This document shows, in pieces, positions 60,338 to 64,000 of a DNA stretch of 64,000 bases (its first letter is position 1; every line of letters starts with the position of its first letter). The stretch is from NCBI GenBank assembly GCA_947164865.1, contig CAMUYA010000012.1:22161-86160 (forward strand). The letters run 5' to 3'. The stretch is from an uncultured Lachnospiraceae bacterium (lineage in GTDB: Bacteria; Bacillota; Clostridia; Lachnospirales; Lachnospiraceae). The notes under the pieces were generated by a model. It was not told where the DNA came from. It did not search any database and was given only the letters and a program-made list of their open reading frames with translations. The position numbers and the translations under genes are program-made.

Positions 60338-61642
60338 TTAATACTTTTTATTCTTTCCGGCGATCACCTTGCTGATCTCTCCCAGGAACGAAAGAGATCC
60401 GAATATGATGATCACTCCGTCTTTACCCGCCATAAGCAAGGCGAGCTCGCACGCTTCCTGAAGCGAATCGGCGGCGGTAACATTCGGGTTAAATCTTCCC
60501 GCTGTCTGCGCCAGCTCTATTGCCGACATGGCTCTGGGGTTATGCGGTGTGACTGTAAATATGCATTCTGCTTTTCCGGCAGTGTGCATGCACACTTTTT
60601 CAACTTCCTTATCCCCCAGCATCCCCATGATATATATTATCCGTCTCCCGGAAAAATACCTGTCTATCGACTCAGCGAGCCTTTCGGCCGCCTCCTCGTT
60701 ATGAGCTCCGTCAAGGATCGCGCAGGGCTTTTGTGAGATGACCTGAAACCTTGCAAATATCTGCATTTTCTCAAGTCCCTCGTAAACAGCACTGTCTTTT
60801 ATTGCGAAGCCTCTTTTTCTTAAAGTTTTTACCGCCTCTATAGCCAGTGCGGCATTTTTAAGCTGATATTTTCCGGTGACGGAGAGCTTTAATCTCTTGT
60901 ATCCGCCGTAATTAAAGGTCTGCGTAAAGCTGTGGGCAGAGGACTTGTCCTCTATCATATCCTCTTTTACAACGGTAAGCTCGCTTCCCTTTTTGGCTGC
61001 TGTTTTTACTATTACCCCGGCAGCTTCGGGATGTTGAAGCGCCGATACCACTGGGCAGCCTTCCTTGATGATCCCTGCCTTCTGATATGCTATCTTTTCC
61101 AGCGTGTCCCCAAGAAAGGACATATGATCAAAGCTTACGGATGCGATGACCGAAAGCTCGGGGGCCTCGATCACATTCGTCGCATCAAGGAGGCCTCCCA
61201 TGCCGGTCTCAATAACGGCAAAATCACATTTTTTCTCTTTAAAAAACCAAAAGGCAAGCGCGGTTTCGGCTTCAAAAGCGGAAGGGAGTTCCTTTTTTTC
61301 ATTTTCCATGAGGGAGATCTTCTCCCTGATAAGAGCCACGCCCCCGATAAGGTCTTTTTCGGAGATCTTTCTGTCTCCGACTGCAAACCTTTCCCGGTAT
61401 TCGAGCACCGCCGGTGATGTATACCTGCCGACGCGATAACCCGCCGATTTAAGTATCTCCGCGATAAAAGAAAGGGTGGACCCTTTGCCGTTGGTCCCTG
61501 CGACATGGATCATCCGGACGGCGTTCTGTGGGTTTCCCATCGCCTCAAGGAGGGATGTTATCCTCTCGAGCCCCGGCGTGATCTTACCTCCCTTGAGGGA
61601 CGTAATGTATTCAATTGCCTCCCTGCACTGAGCCTGCGACAT
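60338..61642 (-). CDS. folC: dihydrofolate/folylpolyglutamate synthase
   Basis: A 434-residue Mur-ligase-fold enzyme that adds glutamate to dihydropteroate or folates. The P-loop HVAGTNGKGSTLSF is near residues 45-58, the Asp/His-rich SVSFDHMSFLG near residue 168 and the carbamylated-Lys motif QKAGIIKEG near residue 185. The C-terminal domain carries LDGAHNEEAAERLAES near residue 312. It abuts the DUF1653 gene without a gap. FolB and FolK are on a separate operon 5 kb away, and no folA is seen. Confidence 0.95.
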   Translation of the reverse strand: MSQAQCREAIEYITSLKGGKITPGLERITSLLEAMGNPQNAVRMIHVAGTNGKGSTLSFIAEILKSAGYRVGRYTSPAVLEYRERFAVGDRKISEKDLIGGVALIREKISLMENEKKELPSAFEAETALAFWFFKEKKCDFAVIETGMGGLLDATNVIEAPELSVIASVSFDHMSFLGDTLEKIAYQKAGIIKEGCPVVSALQHPEAAGVIVKTAAKKGSELTVVKEDMIEDKSSAHSFTQTFNYGGYKRLKLSVTGKYQLKNAALAIEAVKTLRKRGFAIKDSAVYEGLEKMQIFARFQVISQKPCAILDGAHNEEAAERLAESIDRYFSGRRIIYIMGMLGDKEVEKVCMHTAGKAECIFTVTPHNPRAMSAIELAQTAGRFNPNVTAADSLQEACELALLMAGKDGVIIIFGSLSFLGEISKVIAGKNKKY

Positions 61643-62101
61643 TTATTTGCGAAGCCTGCTTCCTTCATAGCGCTCCCTTATAAGAAGCGACTTTTTGAGA
61701 GATTCGTACTTGGTGTTAACATCCCCTTCGGGAAGAGAAATATCAACGGCAAAAGCCATGGTGGTAACTTTCTCCTCGGTGAGCCTCGGCTTCATGTCAA
61801 TGAGGATCTTGAGCTTTTCTTCGTAGGTGGTGCTGTCAAGGAACGCATCAACTTCCGGATCGAGCACAAACTCGTCCTTTACAAGCTCAAAGCGCATGCT
61901 CTGCTCCGCATCGGGATACTTCTCCCTGTCGACTGTGCTCATAAACATATCAAGAGGCCTGGCATATATTTTGCTCTCATCATCCACCGACTGGTAGATA
62001 ACCAGCTTTTCGCCCGTCTCGGTGTGCTCTGCTATGTTGAGAATGCGGTACATATTCCCTTTAAAATGTCTGTATATTTCCTGCGCCTTAGGAATGTCCA
62101 T
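61643..62101 (-). CDS. DUF1653-domain protein
   Basis: A 152-residue cytoplasmic protein. Residues 7-65 are a DUF1653 domain (YRHFKGNMYRILNIAEHTE, then IYARPLDMFMSTVDREKYP), a small SH3-like fold of unknown role. The other 90 residues are charged and unassigned. It is the first gene of the folate operon and ends exactly where folC begins, so co-translation is likely. Promoter candidate at 62179-62207. Confidence 0.85.
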   Translation of the reverse strand: MDIPKAQEIYRHFKGNMYRILNIAEHTETGEKLVIYQSVDDESKIYARPLDMFMSTVDREKYPDAEQSMRFELVKDEFVLDPEVDAFLDSTTYEEKLKILIDMKPRLTEEKVTTMAFAVDISLPEGDVNTKYESLKKSLLIRERYEGSRLRK

Positions 62102-62178
62102 ACTTTTCCTTCCCTACCCGGATGCGTCATTTCCGGCCTGTTCGAACCGGCTCTTGCAAAAAAGGGTACATTAAAGAC

Positions 62179-62207
62179 AGTATAACTCAAATCTGCGTTT
62201 TTTTCCA
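62179..62207 (-). promoter_or_regulatory. promoter candidate of the folate operon
   Basis: TGGAAA, 17 bases, TATACT on the minus strand; start near 62172, leaving a leader of about 70 bases. No tetrahydrofolate riboswitch was recognised in the leader. Confidence 0.5.
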
Positions 62208-62213
62208 TTATTT

Positions 62214-62247
62214 AACTCAAAAATGTCCCACCCGAAGATGAGACATT
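62214..62247 (-). terminator. terminator with TTCG tetraloop
   Basis: On the minus strand AATGTCTCATC and GGTGGGACATT form an 11-bp stem (two G-T pairs) closed by TTCG, followed by TTTTTGAG. It ends the 127-residue gene and lies just before the folate-operon promoter. Confidence 0.85.
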
Positions 62248-62259
62248 TTCAATGATTTT

Positions 62260-62643
62260 TCAATCATAAACAACGCACACTTCACAGCCTGTCAAGTCAC
62301 GTCCCAGCATTTCCAGGCTCTCGGAAAATGTATCCTTCTCGGCATCCGAAAGCGATGCGAACCTTCTGTGGTGGATCAGCGCGGTGTAGGTCCTCTCTCC
62401 GTCTTTTAAAGAGACATAAGTTAGTGTTATTCCGGCATTTTCATAGCCTTTCTCTTCGAGATAATCCCTCAGAGAAGCCTTATACTCACCGGCCATCTCA
62501 CGGAAAGCCTCGTCCTCAAGCTTCTCGTTCCTGCTCTCTCCCGCCCTGCATACCGCAGGCACTGCCGCTATGATGATGCAGATCACCAGAAATGTGCTCA
62601 GTATCCCGCAGATGATCGCTGTGATGTTTGATGTTTTTTTCAT
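62260..62643 (-). CDS. small membrane-anchored protein of unknown function
   Basis: A 127-residue protein with one N-terminal membrane helix (about residues 8-30) and an extracytoplasmic alpha/beta domain of about 90 residues with ITLTYVSLKDGERTY and two cysteines near the end (CEVCVVYD). No family recognised. The ATG at 62643 has GGGAGGATC upstream. A single-gene unit closed by the terminator at 62214-62247. Confidence 0.7.
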   Translation of the reverse strand: MKKTSNITAIICGILSTFLVICIIIAAVPAVCRAGESRNEKLEDEAFREMAGEYKASLRDYLEEKGYENAGITLTYVSLKDGERTYTALIHHRRFASLSDAEKDTFSESLEMLGRDLTGCEVCVVYD

Positions 62644-62727
62644 ATCCGTGATCCTCCCTTGATTACTTTTTATAAGTCAAGTATATCAATTTTGAGGGAT
62701 ATATTTTCCCCTTAAAGAAGAATCACG

Positions 62728-62757
62728 TTTTTTATAGTTTTTTATAGTTTTTTATAT
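62728..62757. repeat. three tandem copies of TTTTTTATAG
   Basis: A 10-base unit repeated three times (the last incomplete) in a T-rich intergenic stretch, 62644-62805, that otherwise shows nothing. The T-runs would be A-runs on the strand that is transcribed here, so they do not act as a terminator for the kinase gene. Confidence 0.6.
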
Positions 62758-62805
62758 TTTTTTACTTTTTACTTTCGGTGGTCCGAGAGTGTACATAGGA
62801 TATTT

Positions 62806-63810
62806 TCAGCTTTCCGGCCACTTGCTTTGAAGCAGTTCTTTCGCCCTCTTCAGCCTGTATCCGGGATATTTTTCCTTAAAGTGTTTGTTTTCCGAGATGG
62901 CATCCGTATAGTATCTCAGCGCCAGCTCAAAACATATCTTGTCGAATGCTCCCGGAACAAGATCCGTTATATTTTCATCCGTGCGAGAAGCGCTTATGTA
63001 TCCTTCTATAAGCGCTTTTGCCCGTGGGATGTCGAGCTTTCCGGCCGCAATGCATGCAGATCTTATACAGTCTGCGATCTCCTCGGAAACGGAGCCTTCC
63101 ATCACGGTATCCCAGTCAAGGAATCCAGCCACTTTTCCTTCTCTGAAGATCATGTTAGAGATCTTGGCATCACCGTGAACAACCGACTTTGATCCCGTAT
63201 CAAAAGACGATATTTCCGCCATTTTTCTGCGGATCTTTTCTTCAACATCCGCATCCCTGCTGCCATCGCAAAGACCGTCTCCCCTGATGGTGTTTACATA
63301 CTGTTCGTAATAATATCCCAGATCATGCAAGTGAGGATATACAGGTTTCGGAGCTTCCGGCAGCTTTTTCAGCGCTGCATGGATCTTTCCCAGCCCTTCC
63401 CCACAGGCATGGCACTGCGCTTCTGACAGCGGAGCGCTCAGGATCTCCCCTTCAATATACGGATACATTCTCCAGCTGTTCCCATCAGAGTCCGAAACGA
63501 AAGATTTACCTCCCCTGTCTCTGATCCATATCGGGAAAAGCATGTTTTCCCGTTCACAGATTTTTGAATAGAGTCCGTAATTGTATTCCAGCTTCGCAGG
63601 ATCCATCTTTTTCTGAAGCCGCTGAAGCACGTATTTTCCGGAACCTGTTTCAACAATAAAAGTATCGTTGATATTGCCCAGCCCAAGGGAAACTACAGAC
63701 CTGACGTCTTCCTCCGTAAACCGACCGGATATTTCTTTTGCGGATACCATAGGTTTTTCCATTTCTCTTACCAATTTTTCAATCTCTCTTTGTTCGACAT
63801 TATTATACAA
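62806..63810 (-). CDS. phosphotransferase, NahK-like (APH fold)
   Basis: A 334-residue kinase of the aminoglycoside-phosphotransferase fold. The glycine loop LGLGNINDTFIV (near residue 43), VLQRLQ (ATP-site Lys replaced by Gln/Arg context), the Brenner motif VVHGDAKISNMIF near residue 212 and the metal motif FLDWDTVM near residue 230 are present. The C-terminal YYTDAISENKHFKEKYPGYRLKRA resembles N-acetylhexosamine 1-kinase (NahK). A sugar 1-kinase role is likely, perhaps on host or dietary amino sugars. ATG at 63810. Confidence 0.8.
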   Translation of the reverse strand: MYNNVEQREIEKLVREMEKPMVSAKEISGRFTEEDVRSVVSLGLGNINDTFIVETGSGKYVLQRLQKKMDPAKLEYNYGLYSKICERENMLFPIWIRDRGGKSFVSDSDGNSWRMYPYIEGEILSAPLSEAQCHACGEGLGKIHAALKKLPEAPKPVYPHLHDLGYYYEQYVNTIRGDGLCDGSRDADVEEKIRRKMAEISSFDTGSKSVVHGDAKISNMIFREGKVAGFLDWDTVMEGSVSEEIADCIRSACIAAGKLDIPRAKALIEGYISASRTDENITDLVPGAFDKICFELALRYYTDAISENKHFKEKYPGYRLKRAKELLQSKWPES

Positions 63811-64000
63811 TATTTCGTATTCATTCCAAAATCCGGAGTTAATGTGTAAATCCTAATGCTTGACTGAGTTTTCGGGTGGGGTATTAAGAAAAGAGCCCGA
63901 TTGCGTGTCGGGAGCGCTTATGTCGAACACGCGGAGCAGCCGGAAGCTTTAAATAACGTGTCGCTCGCCCAGGCGGCAGACACGCGGAGCAGCAAAAAAA
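63811..64000. other. repetitive right end of the window
   Basis: No gene is visible. ACACGCGGAGCAGC occurs twice (63927-63940 and 63980-63993), and CCCGA-N7-TCGGG forms a small hairpin near 63897-63912. The window stops inside this region, so the element may continue. Confidence 0.5.

Noticed and set aside
62102..62260. Tetrahydrofolate riboswitch upstream of the folate operon
   Set aside because: The short leader lacks recognisable riboswitch core motifs; only a promoter and the terminator of the preceding gene are visible.
62728..62757. T-rich tandem repeat as a terminator for the NahK-like kinase gene
   Set aside because: The T-run is on the wrong strand for that gene and has no stem.

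Overview
The window looks like a chromosome segment of an anaerobic, motile, polysaccharide-using Firmicute of the Lachnospiraceae (Butyrivibrio or a close relative). This is inferred from gene content: cellobiose phosphorylase, GH27 alpha-galactosidase, desulfoferrodoxin, FliB, CheX, the CotH/VTC/DUF4956 set, BspA-type surface proteins, GGAGG ribosome sites and consensus sigma-A promoters (TTGACA-N17-TATAAT). No database was searched. Most genes lie on the minus strand.

Layout. 0-8.2 kb: an MBL hydrolase cut by the window edge, an anion permease, a second MBL hydrolase, tRNA-Leu, superoxide reductase, a large lipoprotein, and htpG preceded by a perfect CIRCE operator. 8.4-16.1 kb: rRNA-type methyltransferase, PflX-like radical SAM protein, PHP hydrolase, esterase, cellobiose phosphorylase, and a DUF362/ferredoxin protein. 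16.1-22.8 kb: a surface/polyphosphate-type cluster (membrane protein, decayed membrane gene, DUF4956, VTC domain, CotH kinase with an in-frame stop), then a 5'-deleted surface-repeat gene behind a perfect promoter. 23-31 kb: housekeeping genes (PlsC, tRNA-Pro, YdcF, phosphoesterase, RdgB, pseudo-amidase, RlmL-like, GH27, HAD, tRNA-Arg). 31-39.9 kb: CheY-CheX-(REC-Hpt) signalling genes, a hydrolase, small membrane proteins, an MFS carrier, a TrpH-like phosphoesterase and an ABC-F ATPase.

40-48 kb is the accessory island. Three large secreted proteins form a tandem operon. Their N-terminal modules differ completely (YD-like repeats; transglutaminase plus Ig-like domains; 14 DUF285 repeats of 26 residues), but all end in the same three-repeat RLYNPN..HFYT tail (DUF5648-type). 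The operon and its promoter lie between two near-identical 150-180 bp direct repeats, each followed by a small Gly/Glu- or Gly/Tyr-rich gene. An orphan tail fragment beside one repeat and the truncated homologue at 22 kb suggest that these genes recombine and delete.

48-64 kb: Maf, PheA, a DUF815 ATPase, a DUF5050 protein, and a tightly overlapped set (FliB, YgjP-like peptidase, thioesterase, FolB-FolK fusion, zinc-site ArsR regulator, polyphosphate kinase). Divergent NusG_II and Gx-transporter genes follow, then a folate operon (DUF1653-folC-folE-folP), a small anchored protein, a NahK-like kinase and a repetitive right end. Pathways represented are folate synthesis (FolE, FolB, FolK, FolP, FolC), two kinds of polyphosphate-related enzyme (PPK1 and VTC), phenylalanine synthesis and chemotaxis-type signalling.
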